In this document: piece by piece, positions 1-9,418 of the stretch
Layout of the letters: every line of letters begins with the position of its first letter
Numbering within the stretch: the first letter of the stretch is position 1
Assembly: GCA_005191415.1 (NCBI GenBank)
Contig: SUPS01000009.1
Span: 1 to 35,254, forward strand
Length of the DNA: 35,254 nucleotides
Reading direction: 5' to 3'
Origin: Candidatus Helarchaeota ASGARD archaeon Hel_GB_A
GTDB taxonomy: Archaea > Asgardarchaeota > Lokiarchaeia > Helarchaeales > HEL-GB-A
Translations under genes and position numbers: made by a program
The notes under the pieces: generated by a model
Told to the model about the DNA's origin: nothing
The model's input: only the letters and a program-made list of their open reading frames with translations
Database searches by the model: none

Positions 1-77
1 TAGTAGGATGGATACGAAAAAAAGGATGATGCTCCAGATTTCTAAATCTTGATTTTTAAAGAAATAAAAGGGAAGCT

Positions 78-449
78 CTATTTTTTATCTAAATCGCGAG
101 ATGCAATAATATTTGCATTGAGACCAAGAACATTTTTTACCAAAATTTGTCCCATTTTAATAGGGGCAGGGACGATGATGGAACTTAGATATTTCATACA
201 ATCGAAGAGACGCTCTTTAGGTATAGGTTTATCAGTACGTACCGGGATAAGTGGTAGAACTCCATTCTTAACTTGAAGGGTGGTAGTGAGAATACGTTTG
301 GGCGCTGTGAATTCCTCAATTGCATATTTTTCGCCGCGTTTGCATTGATTGCCTTCTACCTGAAAGGTATCACCAATTTTCGTAACGGTCATTTCGCAAC
401 CACTAGGACATCCAATACAGGTGATGATTTTTGTCTCTGGTTTAGCCAT
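78..449 (-). CDS. DUF1667-family protein (small Cys-rich partner of GlpA/GlpB-like oxidoreductases)
   Basis: 123 aa; N-terminal ITCIGCPSGCEMTV Cys motif; its start overlaps the stop of the upstream FAD/NAD oxidoreductase, as in the common three-gene operon. Confidence 0.85.
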   Translation of the reverse strand: MAKPETKIITCIGCPSGCEMTVTKIGDTFQVEGNQCKRGEKYAIEEFTAPKRILTTTLQVKNGVLPLIPVRTDKPIPKERLFDCMKYLSSIIVPAPIKMGQILVKNVLGLNANIIASRDLDKK

Positions 450-1726
450 TATTGACCTTCCTCGCCTTTTGGGATAATATTTATCGTAATATCAGAGATT
501 TTTTCAGCAAAGTCTTTTAAGGGAGGTAAATTTACTTTAATCATCTCACTGGGTAAAGCAAATTTAGTAAACTTTCGATAAATTTGTTGATTATTCATAA
601 TAAATTCGACATAAACGTTCCTTTGAGGTTTTTTCGCACGCATAAAGAACGTAATCTTATCTGAGAAAGCGCGCGAAGAGATAAATTGGGGAACTACATA
701 GCCAACATTTGTGCCAGGGAGGCATGATATTTTGGATTCAGCGACTTCGAGTTTCCGTGAAATATAGGTCGCTGCCATTTCACCGGCACGTGTTCCTTCT
801 AATGCGACATTATCGATCAAATCATGGACTTGAAGCACATTTCCACAGGCAAAAATCCCAGGGATGCTGGTTTCCAGAAAGTTAGTTACGATTGGTCCTT
901 TTGTTTTAGGATCAATCTCAATTCCGGCAGCTTTAGAGAGTTCGTTTTCAGGAATTAATCCTACGGAGAGTAATAGGGTATCACATTCAATGAAGCGTTC
1001 GGTACCGGGAATGGGACGCCATTTTTCATCGACTTTTGCGATTGTGACGCCCTCTACTCGTTGGTGCCCATGAACTTGTATCACAGTGTGTTCTAAAATC
1101 AGAGGGATATTGTAATCTTTCAAGCATTGGACTTGATTTCGAATTAAGCCACTTGGATACGGCTGAATTTCGACGACTGCTTCTACTTTCGCTCCTTCCC
1201 AGGTCAAGCGGCGCGCCATGATCATTCCAATATCGCCACTACCAAGAATGACGAACCGCTTTCCAGGCATAAATCCCTCGATATTCACGAGACGTTGGGC
1301 TAGACCAGCGGGATAGATTCCTGCTGGACGTGATCCAGGAACCAGAATGTTATGCCTCGTCCGTTCTCTGCAGCCCATCGCAAGGATAATAGCCCCTGCC
1401 TTGATTCGTAAAAGCCCATCGATTTTATTAACGGCAATAATTTCTTTCTCAGGAGAGATGCTTATAACCATAGTGTCTAATTTTGCAGGAATTTTCAATT
1501 CATTAACTCGGTTAATGTATCTCTGAGCAAATTCAGGACCTGTCAATTCTTCTTTGAAGATATGCAATCCAAATCCATTATGAATGCACTGATGGAGGAT
1601 ACCACCTAATTCAAAATCGCGTTCGATGATAAGGACATCGGCACCTTGTTCTCTTGCGGCAATTGCGGCGGCAAGACCTGCAGGCCCTCCACCTACTACC
1701 GCAATATCAACTTTAATTTCCTTCAA
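449..1726 (-). CDS. FAD/NAD(P)-dependent oxidoreductase (GlpB/NoxA-like, pyridine nucleotide-disulfide oxidoreductase fold)
   Basis: N-terminal VDIAVVGGGPAGLAAAIAAREQGADVLIIER; second dinucleotide motif FVILGSGDIGMIMARRL; IPGIFACGNVLQVHDLIDNV. Confidence 0.85.
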   Translation of the reverse strand: MKEIKVDIAVVGGGPAGLAAAIAAREQGADVLIIERDFELGGILHQCIHNGFGLHIFKEELTGPEFAQRYINRVNELKIPAKLDTMVISISPEKEIIAVNKIDGLLRIKAGAIILAMGCRERTRHNILVPGSRPAGIYPAGLAQRLVNIEGFMPGKRFVILGSGDIGMIMARRLTWEGAKVEAVVEIQPYPSGLIRNQVQCLKDYNIPLILEHTVIQVHGHQRVEGVTIAKVDEKWRPIPGTERFIECDTLLLSVGLIPENELSKAAGIEIDPKTKGPIVTNFLETSIPGIFACGNVLQVHDLIDNVALEGTRAGEMAATYISRKLEVAESKISCLPGTNVGYVVPQFISSRAFSDKITFFMRAKKPQRNVYVEFIMNNQQIYRKFTKFALPSEMIKVNLPPLKDFAEKISDITINIIPKGEEGQ

Positions 1727-3182
1727 CGGTTATCCTCCAGAGGTCTTTTGTTTTTCCAACGATTAACTCAGATTTTGGACCTTTTTTGCTTATTTGTTCA
1801 ATAGGGACTTGGAGTTCCCGGGATAGGATTTCAAGAATACGGTTTGTGCAGAATCCCCCATGGCAACGCCCCATTTGAGCTCGTGTCCTGAATTTCACGC
1901 CATCTAAAGTTGTTGCACCTAAGGGACGATGAATAGCCGCTTTAATCTCGGCTTCTGTAACATATTCACAGCGACAAATAATGTGACCGTAATCAGGATT
2001 TCTTAAAATTAGCTGGTGGCGTTCCTCATTTGATAAAGTCGCAAAGCGGGGAGGTATTTCACGAATTGGATTGAAATTTGGTTTTACGGATAGTTTTACG
2101 CCAAGATTTTCCAATAATTCAACGATATATTCAGCAATTGCGAGTGATGCGGTTAATCCAGGCGATTGAATCCCCGCTACATTTATAAAACCCTCAACTT
2201 TAGTAGGTTCAATAATAAAATCATTATTATCTGAAACCGCTCGAAGTCCTGCATAGGTGACAATCGCCTCATTAACTGGAATATCTGGAACTAGTTTGCG
2301 AGCACCTTCAATAATTTCATTCAAGCCTTCCGTAGTTGTAGATTTATCTTCTTTATCTTCGATAGTTTCTGCATTCGGACCAAGGAAAATATGTCCTTCC
2401 ATTGTAATAGAAACCACTATACCTTTGCTTATAGGTGTTGGAATAGGAAATAATACATGATTTAATTCAATACATTTTTTATCTAAAAGGATATACTCTC
2501 CTTTTCGTGGTGTAATTGTGAAATAATCCAATCCCACCATCCGGGAGATCTCATCTGCATGAACCCCTGCTGCATTAAGAATGAAATGGGTTTTGATTTC
2601 TTTAGAGCGAGTTTGAATTACTTTATAGCGTTCTTTGATATCAATACCAACCACTTCAGAATTGAAAAAAAATTGCACGCCATTGACATAGGCATTCTCA
2701 GCTAAGCCAATTGTAAGATCATAGGGGGAGACAATACCGCCTGTCGGGGCATATAAAACACCAGTGACGTTAGGTGTAAGGGACGGTTCCATTTGTCTGA
2801 TTTTTTGTGTATCAGTTATGATTTGTAATTTAGGAATTTTATTCTCTTGACCCCTTTGATAAAGCTTTTCTAATACCTTTATACCATCATCAGTAATTGC
2901 AACAACGAATGTGCCGATCCGCGCAAAGGGAACGCTTAATTCATGGCAAACTTGATCAAAAAGGGGATTTCCAGCAGCATTAAATTTAGCCTTCAGAGTG
3001 CCAGGTTGTGCGGCATATCCTGCATGTACTATTCCTGAATTTGCCTTGCTTGTCCCACAACAGACATCAGGACCTTTTTCTATAACAGCTGTTTTTAACT
3101 GGAACTGAGCAAGTCGTCTCGCAATTGCACAACCAACCACGCCAGCTCCGATAATACAACAATCGAAAATCTCTTCAGTCAT
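1713..3182 (-). CDS. glpA: FAD-dependent glycerol-3-phosphate dehydrogenase-like protein (GlpA-type) with C-terminal BFD-like [2Fe-2S] domain
   Basis: CCIIGAGVVGCAIARRLAQFQLKTAVIEKGPDVCCGTSKANSGIVHAGY; C-terminal IICRCEYVTEAEI...MGRCHGGFC. Confidence 0.82.
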   Translation of the reverse strand: MTEEIFDCCIIGAGVVGCAIARRLAQFQLKTAVIEKGPDVCCGTSKANSGIVHAGYAAQPGTLKAKFNAAGNPLFDQVCHELSVPFARIGTFVVAITDDGIKVLEKLYQRGQENKIPKLQIITDTQKIRQMEPSLTPNVTGVLYAPTGGIVSPYDLTIGLAENAYVNGVQFFFNSEVVGIDIKERYKVIQTRSKEIKTHFILNAAGVHADEISRMVGLDYFTITPRKGEYILLDKKCIELNHVLFPIPTPISKGIVVSITMEGHIFLGPNAETIEDKEDKSTTTEGLNEIIEGARKLVPDIPVNEAIVTYAGLRAVSDNNDFIIEPTKVEGFINVAGIQSPGLTASLAIAEYIVELLENLGVKLSVKPNFNPIREIPPRFATLSNEERHQLILRNPDYGHIICRCEYVTEAEIKAAIHRPLGATTLDGVKFRTRAQMGRCHGGFCTNRILEILSRELQVPIEQISKKGPKSELIVGKTKDLWRITVEGN

Positions 3183-3431
3183 TGTTTTTTCCTAGTAAAG
3201 TATGTAGAATCATATAAAAAGAATATAATTTCTTCATCAATATTTCTATCAAGAGAGAAAAATCACAAAAAATCTGAATTCGTAAATTTTTTCTATAAAA
3301 CGATATTGAGATATGGAAGTACTTCAAGTTTTAAGGAAATTCTCATTAGATTTAGAATCTAATTTTAAATTGGGAGTATATTTAAAAAGTTTCATTAGTT
3401 GAGGCAATTTTTTTTCTATTCTTGGGAAATA

Positions 3432-4580
3432 TTACCAGCCTGTAACGTCTTCCTCATCTGGATCAACATCAAAAGCGAAATCATATTGAACCAGATTCAA
3501 TTCTCTTTGCATTTTGAGGAATTGACGTTGGGTCACTCTACTAATCGGGATTCCAGTCCTTTTCCGCTCTTGATAGGCGAGATATTCTTTCTCACCAGCA
3601 ACATAAATATGAGAGGCACCGGGTTGTTTCTTAGCGCCTGCCAACTGCCGCAAAAGATCACCCGTTTTCTTTTTAAAAGCATCAATCTCGCAGAACGCCG
3701 CAGGATCTATCGCAATGAAAAAATGGCCCAAATTATAAGGAACAAAATTGCCATTTTTATCGAGCCCTAGGCAAGCTTGAAGCATATTAGCTTGACTTAA
3801 ACACGCGGACATAATTTCAACGAAAGTAGCATAATTGTATCCTTTATGGCCGCCTAATTCTTCGCCGATACCGCCAAGAGGGGTTAAGGCAGTTTTCAAT
3901 TTGAGCATATCAGTAATAATTTGCTTACTATCGGTGGCAGCATTACCATTTTCATCAATAACCCACCCTTTCACCGCATCCTTACCAAGTCGTGCATATG
4001 TTTCGATTTTACCGCGTTGTGTAATGGATGTAGCATGATCAGCAATCCATGGAAAATCCCAATCAGTTGGCACTCCAAAGGTAAATGGATTTGTACCTAA
4101 CATCGGTTCAACACTCCAAGTCGGCGCAATGGATGGGCGAGCGTTTGTACCACACATTCCAATGCAGTCTTGTTTGGTTGCCATCAGTACATAATAACCA
4201 GCAATTCCAAAATGATTTGAATTCTCAACAATAGCCATCCCAATTCCATTTTTTTTCGCTTTATCAATCGCGATTTGCATTGCCTTTTTAGAAGCTACCT
4301 GACCCATCCCATTATTTGCATTGAGGCGAATCGTTCCTGGAGTTTCTTTCACGATCGTCAGTTTGGTAACTGGTAATTGCTGTTTTCTTTTGATACGCAT
4401 ATAATACATATAAAGACGAGCGCATCCATGAGAATCAATTCCACGCTTATCAGATTCGATCAGGACATCTGCGCAAATATCAGCATCTGCCTCAGGAACA
4501 CCCGCCGCTATAAACACATCTTTCATAAAATTAAAGAGTGTTTTAATGTCGAGATAGACATATTCGTTAGAATCATTCAT
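3432..4580 (-). CDS. Malate/L-lactate dehydrogenase family (Ldh2) NAD(P)-dependent oxidoreductase
   Basis: ESDKRGIDSHGCARLYMYY, NNGMGQVASKKAMQIAI, VENSNHFGIAGYYVLMA, GTNPFTFGVPT are hallmark Ldh2 segments; ORF opens at 4610, internal ATG at 4580 is the likelier start. Confidence 0.85.
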   Translation of the reverse strand: MNDSNEYVYLDIKTLFNFMKDVFIAAGVPEADADICADVLIESDKRGIDSHGCARLYMYYMRIKRKQQLPVTKLTIVKETPGTIRLNANNGMGQVASKKAMQIAIDKAKKNGIGMAIVENSNHFGIAGYYVLMATKQDCIGMCGTNARPSIAPTWSVEPMLGTNPFTFGVPTDWDFPWIADHATSITQRGKIETYARLGKDAVKGWVIDENGNAATDSKQIITDMLKLKTALTPLGGIGEELGGHKGYNYATFVEIMSACLSQANMLQACLGLDKNGNFVPYNLGHFFIAIDPAAFCEIDAFKKKTGDLLRQLAGAKKQPGASHIYVAGEKEYLAYQERKRTGIPISRVTQRQFLKMQRELNLVQYDFAFDVDPDEEDVTGW

Positions 4581-4651
4581 TTTAATTCCTTCTTCAAATA
4601 AATCATTCAAATTTTTCGGTAACTAATCAAAATATTTGTACCTATGTTTTG

Positions 4652-5038
4652 TTATATTAGTATAAAAACAAAATCGAGAATAATTGCACCAATAGCGAGG
4701 TAGAAAAAGAAAACCGTGTAGGTATAGAAGCCTCCACTAGTAGAAATTAGAGCACCAACCAAAATTAGAAGGGAACCAATCCCAAAGCCATCGAACCCAG
4801 TAGGATTCAGAAGTAGAATATAAGCACAGATGAGGGAGACAAGACCTGTTCCATGGAAATGATAACGTGATAGAATCATACAAATGATAATGATACAACT
4901 AAGGCTAATACTTATTGCTGCAGCAAATAACGATGTAAAATTAAGAACCAATTGAGTAATAATTAGACTACTCCCAATGATAGCAAAAATCCAGAGATTC
5001 TTAAATATTTTCCCGAATAATTCATCCAGAGTTACCAT
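4652..5038 (-). CDS. Small multi-pass membrane protein, uncharacterised
   Basis: 128 aa with about 4 hydrophobic segments; directly downstream of the GH2 gene (9-nt gap), probably co-transcribed. Confidence 0.6.
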   Translation of the reverse strand: MVTLDELFGKIFKNLWIFAIIGSSLIITQLVLNFTSLFAAAISISLSCIIIICMILSRYHFHGTGLVSLICAYILLLNPTGFDGFGIGSLLILVGALISTSGGFYTYTVFFFYLAIGAIILDFVFILI

Positions 5039-5047
5039 CTCATCATC

Positions 5048-7327
5048 TCATTTAATTTTTAAGGTATAGCTATTTGTAATTTGCGTTTCATTAAATTCAA
5101 GAGTCAAAATTAAGGTATAAGACCCTTGAGCATCTGAGGGAAACGTATAGGTGATTTTACCAAGGGTTTGAATGGAATCCTCATCCAATGAACATGTATA
5201 ATCGCCGGAGGCCACGGTGTTTTTCTGGGTATCCTGTATTTGCCATTGAACTTTCGCGTTCGGAATTGGTTCGTGTAAATCATTTACCACGTATATGTTT
5301 GAGGTGAAGGTTTTATTAGGTTTGTAGTGTGTTTTGGGCCAATCTGCCATAACATATACTGGTTCAAAAGATAATTTAGTGCTGTAATAGCCTTTCTTTG
5401 GAGTACGCCAATAATCTACGATAGACCAGGTAATACCAGGAAAACAATCATTAAATTGGAACATTAAAGTTCCACCATTAGGGTTATAACGGTTAATTCG
5501 CCAAAGTTCATTGTAAAATTTAAGTAATTCTGCTTGGTAACTCTGTGTAGCTTCGACCCATTCAGTAATATTTGAATAGTCTTTAAAATTGAACCAGCAG
5601 GCAAAGAACATGGGTTGGCATCGATATCGTTTCTTTAGAAGCCCCCAGTTTAGAGGCCATAAGTTGTCTTCTTTAAGTATTTTCTTTAAATTTTCAACGT
5701 TCGGAAACGCCTGCGCGCCGTATTCAGTTATGAAACAAACCATCCTCTTCAAGGGGAATTTAGTGTAGCAATATGCATCCCGATAGTTCTTTCCTGAATA
5801 CCAGCCTTCATAGGTATGAAGATCAGTCCCTTTCCAAAGTACACCCATTACACCAGAATTCGGAACTACTGGAAGGGAATCATCGATTTCTTGGACAGCT
5901 TTTACTAGCTCCCTATCGAGGACATTTTTATTTTTGTTATAAATAAAGACACTAGTTGGAATTAATCCAAGTAAGAAGGTTAAGATTAGAAATAGACCCC
6001 AAAATGTCGCATTTTTTAATATACCCAAATAGGTATCTACCACCCATGCGACTCCATACGAGATTAATAAAACTATACCTAATAAAATCAGGGATTTAGA
6101 GCTCATACCGGTAAATGGCTCGTTATGGCAGCAATAGACGGCTTGTGATGGGTAATTCTGGATCTTTTTTACCATTTTTTTAATTTGTTCTTTTGCTGGC
6201 TCTTTGATCTTCATGGAATAGCCCCATTGGAGGGCAAAATCTTGCCAAATGAGGATACCTTTCTCGGCACAAACCTCATGCAACTCAATTCGATCAATAT
6301 GTGCATGAACGCGTATCATATTAAAGTTTGCTTCTCGCGCAAGTTCAATATCTTTTTCAATAGTTTCTCGCGTAACATAAGCAATTCGATGATCGCTTGG
6401 GGCATAATTCCCACCCCGCAGATAGATTCGCTTGTTATTCAGATAAAATTCCCATCCTCGATTCTTAATGATTCGTTTGAATTCGCGAATGCCAAAAATG
6501 TGTTCCGTTTCATCGGAAACTTTTTCCCCTTCAAAAACGGCAATTTTAAGAAGATATAGATATGGATATCCATGGTCCCACGTCCACCAGAGATGAGCAT
6601 CCTCAAGAAGAATTTCCTTTTCGAATATTATTTCATTTGTGTCTAATTTTTCATAAAATTCTTCTTGTATTTCAGAACCTTGAAAATTTTTAGGTTGTAT
6701 GATCAATAGAAATTTTTTTTCACCAATTTTTTCTGTAAAGATCTCGACCCGTAAAAAAAGTTTAGCAGTATTTTCATCCAGTATTTTTGTTTTTATTTCG
6801 ACATATTTGAAATAGGTGGATCCAGTTTCAACAAGGGCAACATCATGCCAGATTCCACCTGGGTTAAAGAGCGGGTCGGAGGAATCCCAGTAGGAAAATA
6901 CCCCCGTAATTTGTCTCTTATTAGACATATCTTTTTCGTCATCACAGACTACTTTTACGACAAGAAGATTTTCTTTCTCAAGAAGAGCTGTAACATTAAA
7001 ATCAAAAGTATCGAAATATCCTTCATGATCACCAAGATATTGCTCATTTAACCAAACTTTGCAGTAATAGAAAATGCCTTTGAATTGTAATCGGATAATT
7101 TTAAAAAATTCTTTCATTTCATCAGGAATTTCAAATGTATAGCGGTACCATAAAATTCCTTGGTGATTTGGGAAGCCCTCTTCTTGCCAATGCCCTGGAA
7201 CTTTGATAAAGGTCCAGTCAGAATCATCATAATCTAATTCAAAATAACCTTCAGCTTCTCCTATATTCTCATCGTCGGTAATCGCTTTCCAGGTTCCATT
7301 TAAACTAAAAATTTTCATTCCATCCAC
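5048..7327 (-). CDS. Glycoside hydrolase family 2 protein (beta-mannosidase/beta-galactosidase-like) with internal two-TM insertion
   Basis: N-terminal sugar-binding domain (FSLNGTWKAI, VPGHWQEEGFPNHQGILWYRYTFEIP); YLRGGNYAPSD; acid/base motif CCHNEPF; nucleophile-type ITEYGAQAFP; no recognisable N-terminal signal peptide. Confidence 0.85.
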   Translation of the reverse strand: MDGMKIFSLNGTWKAITDDENIGEAEGYFELDYDDSDWTFIKVPGHWQEEGFPNHQGILWYRYTFEIPDEMKEFFKIIRLQFKGIFYYCKVWLNEQYLGDHEGYFDTFDFNVTALLEKENLLVVKVVCDDEKDMSNKRQITGVFSYWDSSDPLFNPGGIWHDVALVETGSTYFKYVEIKTKILDENTAKLFLRVEIFTEKIGEKKFLLIIQPKNFQGSEIQEEFYEKLDTNEIIFEKEILLEDAHLWWTWDHGYPYLYLLKIAVFEGEKVSDETEHIFGIREFKRIIKNRGWEFYLNNKRIYLRGGNYAPSDHRIAYVTRETIEKDIELAREANFNMIRVHAHIDRIELHEVCAEKGILIWQDFALQWGYSMKIKEPAKEQIKKMVKKIQNYPSQAVYCCHNEPFTGMSSKSLILLGIVLLISYGVAWVVDTYLGILKNATFWGLFLILTFLLGLIPTSVFIYNKNKNVLDRELVKAVQEIDDSLPVVPNSGVMGVLWKGTDLHTYEGWYSGKNYRDAYCYTKFPLKRMVCFITEYGAQAFPNVENLKKILKEDNLWPLNWGLLKKRYRCQPMFFACWFNFKDYSNITEWVEATQSYQAELLKFYNELWRINRYNPNGGTLMFQFNDCFPGITWSIVDYWRTPKKGYYSTKLSFEPVYVMADWPKTHYKPNKTFTSNIYVVNDLHEPIPNAKVQWQIQDTQKNTVASGDYTCSLDEDSIQTLGKITYTFPSDAQGSYTLILTLEFNETQITNSYTLKIK

Positions 7328-7357
7328 AAAATTTTGTTAATTAGACATATAAAATAT

Positions 7358-7945
7358 TCATGTTTTACGTAATGTGAAGCCGATAGGCGCGATTTTCTTT
7401 TTAATACTCCAATATTCATCAAACATCCGAATCAGGGGTTTTAACGCGTCCATTTTGATTTTTTTGGAAGAATTATTTTTTAATACTTGAATATCTATAT
7501 GCATTGCTAATATTTCTGCAATAAATAGGTTATGGGAATACAAGGAAAGGACAGATTTTACGCGGCATTCAAGGTTACACGGACACTCCTCGATAAGAGG
7601 GGCAATCACGTGGTCCCCCATCGTGGGAGTGAGGGAAGAGGCTTCAAATTTATCTATGCGCTCCCCGGAGACCATACCAAAAAAATCTACATGTTCTAGG
7701 AGAGATTCATTTGGGATATTTACTACAAATTCCATCGTTTTTTTGACAATTTTATTGGAATGCCTTTCTTTATGGAGCGCAATGGTGATTAAAGGAGGAT
7801 CCTCATTTGCAATGCCTAAACTTGAAATTGTGATGATATTTAACTTATAATCAATATCAGTACAAGTAATTAAGACAATTGGTAAAGGATAAAAGTTGAT
7901 TGTTGGCGTAATAGCTACCTTTTTTGGACTTTTTCCTTTTATCAA
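7358..7945 (-). CDS. Flavin reductase-like / flavoredoxin-type FMN-binding split-barrel protein
   Basis: 195 aa; YPLPIVLITCTDIDYKLNIITISSLGIANEDPPLITIALHKERHSNKIVKKTMEFVVNIP matches flavin reductase-like domain layout. Confidence 0.8.
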   Translation of the reverse strand: MIKGKSPKKVAITPTINFYPLPIVLITCTDIDYKLNIITISSLGIANEDPPLITIALHKERHSNKIVKKTMEFVVNIPNESLLEHVDFFGMVSGERIDKFEASSLTPTMGDHVIAPLIEECPCNLECRVKSVLSLYSHNLFIAEILAMHIDIQVLKNNSSKKIKMDALKPLIRMFDEYWSIKKKIAPIGFTLRKT

Positions 7946-7960
7946 TTCAATCCCTCGGTT

Positions 7961-8932
7961 TTATAAACGAGTGATATTACGTGATTGCAGAATTTTTATT
8001 TTTCCTCTTTCTATAGCCCATTCAATATCTTGAGGCGCACCATGAAATATTTTTTCAATCCGAATGCCATATTGTACAAGCTCACGAATTTGTTCTGTTG
8101 TTAGACAAAGCTTCTGTCGCTTTTCAGGTGGCGTATCAACGAGAATAGTGCTATCTTTATTCGGATTCTTGACGCTCATCTTCGATTTTCTTCCAACTCG
8201 TGTTTTAATGACCTCTAAAGTCCGTTTATCTACAACGATAGAATCCGGCTCAACCTTTCCATCAGCAATACATTCGCCAAAGCCACAAGTGGCATTGATA
8301 AGTACTTGATTTCGGTCTTTGGTTAAGACATTAGCAGTAAACATAACCCCAGAAACTTCTGCATGTACTATTTTTTGAATAATAACACCCATCGAAATAA
8401 GATTCAAAGGCACCTTAATCATTTGTTGAACATACATTAATGCACGAGCAGAATAAAGGGAAGCCCAGCATTTTTTAATGCTTTCTAGTAAATCTGTAGT
8501 ATTTCTAATGCATAGAAAAGTATCAGCTTGACCTGCAAAAGATGTCTGGGAGAGATCTTCTACATTAGCCGATGAGCGCACCGCAACACCAAAATCGGTA
8601 GGGTCGGAGCTGTGTAGTTGACTGAATCGTTGAATAACGATTTCTTTAATATCAGGAGTAATTTCCGTTTGTAAAATATAATTTTGGAGTTTTTGGGAGG
8701 TAGAAATAATTTCAGTCAGGGGGATTTCTTTATCGAGAAGTGTCCGTATGTCCTTTGCGAAAGGACTACGATTTAGAAATCGATCAAAAGCAGAGGTAGA
8801 TAATACAAATCCTTCAGGAATAGGAATTTTTTTTCTAATTAATTCGCCAAGGTGAGCTGCTTTCCCACCTACAGCATGAATAGAATCTTTACCTAAATCG
8901 CCTAATTTGTAAATAACTTTAATTTTACTCAT
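7961..8932 (-). CDS. PEP synthase/PPDK-type N-terminal ATP-grasp (pyruvate/phosphate dikinase ATP-binding) domain protein, stand-alone
   Basis: GGKAAHLGELIRKKIPIPEGFVLST; VAVRSSANVEDLSQTSFAGQADTFL; VSGVMFTANVLTKDRNQVLINATCGFGECIADGKVEPDSI; IEWAIERGKIKILQSRNITRL; no His-domain or TIM barrel in the ORF. Confidence 0.85.
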   Translation of the reverse strand: MSKIKVIYKLGDLGKDSIHAVGGKAAHLGELIRKKIPIPEGFVLSTSAFDRFLNRSPFAKDIRTLLDKEIPLTEIISTSQKLQNYILQTEITPDIKEIVIQRFSQLHSSDPTDFGVAVRSSANVEDLSQTSFAGQADTFLCIRNTTDLLESIKKCWASLYSARALMYVQQMIKVPLNLISMGVIIQKIVHAEVSGVMFTANVLTKDRNQVLINATCGFGECIADGKVEPDSIVVDKRTLEVIKTRVGRKSKMSVKNPNKDSTILVDTPPEKRQKLCLTTEQIRELVQYGIRIEKIFHGAPQDIEWAIERGKIKILQSRNITRL

Positions 8933-9290
8933 TTACATAAATTTCTCCGTTCTCATCATCAATGCTAACGATTTTTCCTTTTTTCCCGTGTAGGCTTTCG
9001 TAATCTTCGATATTAAATCGCACGGACATCAGAGCAGGAATTTCAAATTCTCTAGATACGATCGCTAAATGAGAACCTTCGGAACCCGTTGTACAAATCA
9101 CGCCACTAATTTTAGAGAGGATAGGGCCTAATGTGGTTGTACCACAATCTTCCACAATTACAAGTTTATTATCAGCACCCTTTTCTAATAATTCTAGCAC
9201 ATCTTCAACCGATTTAATTACAACAAACTCGCCGGATGCCTCTTCTTTTGAAGAAACGGAGAGACCTTTTCCAACCTTCTGAGATGCCAT
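8925..9290 (-). CDS. PEP-utilising enzyme mobile (phosphohistidine) domain protein, stand-alone
   Basis: ISGVICTTGSEGSHLAIVSREFEIPALMSV is the swivelling His-domain motif with the His kept; overlaps the ATP-grasp ORF by 8 nt; ORF opens at 9299, ATG also at 9290. Confidence 0.8.
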   Translation of the reverse strand: MASQKVGKGLSVSSKEEASGEFVVIKSVEDVLELLEKGADNKLVIVEDCGTTTLGPILSKISGVICTTGSEGSHLAIVSREFEIPALMSVRFNIEDYESLHGKKGKIVSIDDENGEIYVNE

Positions 9291-9362
9291 AGCACACACC
9301 TATTAGTTATTATAAATCTTCTTTTATCTTTGAAAAGTTTATAGATAAATTAGTAATTTTGT

Positions 9363-9394
9363 AACGATGACGTTATAATCGTTTAAAAATTTTT
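9363..9394 (+). promoter_or_regulatory. Candidate promoter of 9419 gene: inverted repeat aacgat-N9-atcgtt abutting an A/T-rich TATA-like element
   Basis: aacgat (9363-9368), atcgtt (9378-9383), then tttaaaaattttt about 25-35 nt before the ATG at 9419. Confidence 0.3.
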
Positions 9395-9418
9395 AAGCAA
9401 AAAAATCCAATCAGTTAA

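Noticed and set aside
49-455. Two plus-strand ORFs (49-276, 273-455)
   Set aside because: Lie antisense to the DUF1667 gene whose Cys motif and operon position are convincing
864-1073. Plus-strand 69-aa ORF
   Set aside because: Antisense shadow of the GlpB-like gene; no motif and biased composition
3399-3770. Plus-strand 123-aa ORF
   Set aside because: Mostly antisense to the Ldh2 gene; no recognisable domain
6185-6559. Plus-strand 124-aa ORF
   Set aside because: Antisense to the GH2 catalytic domain; no coding evidence
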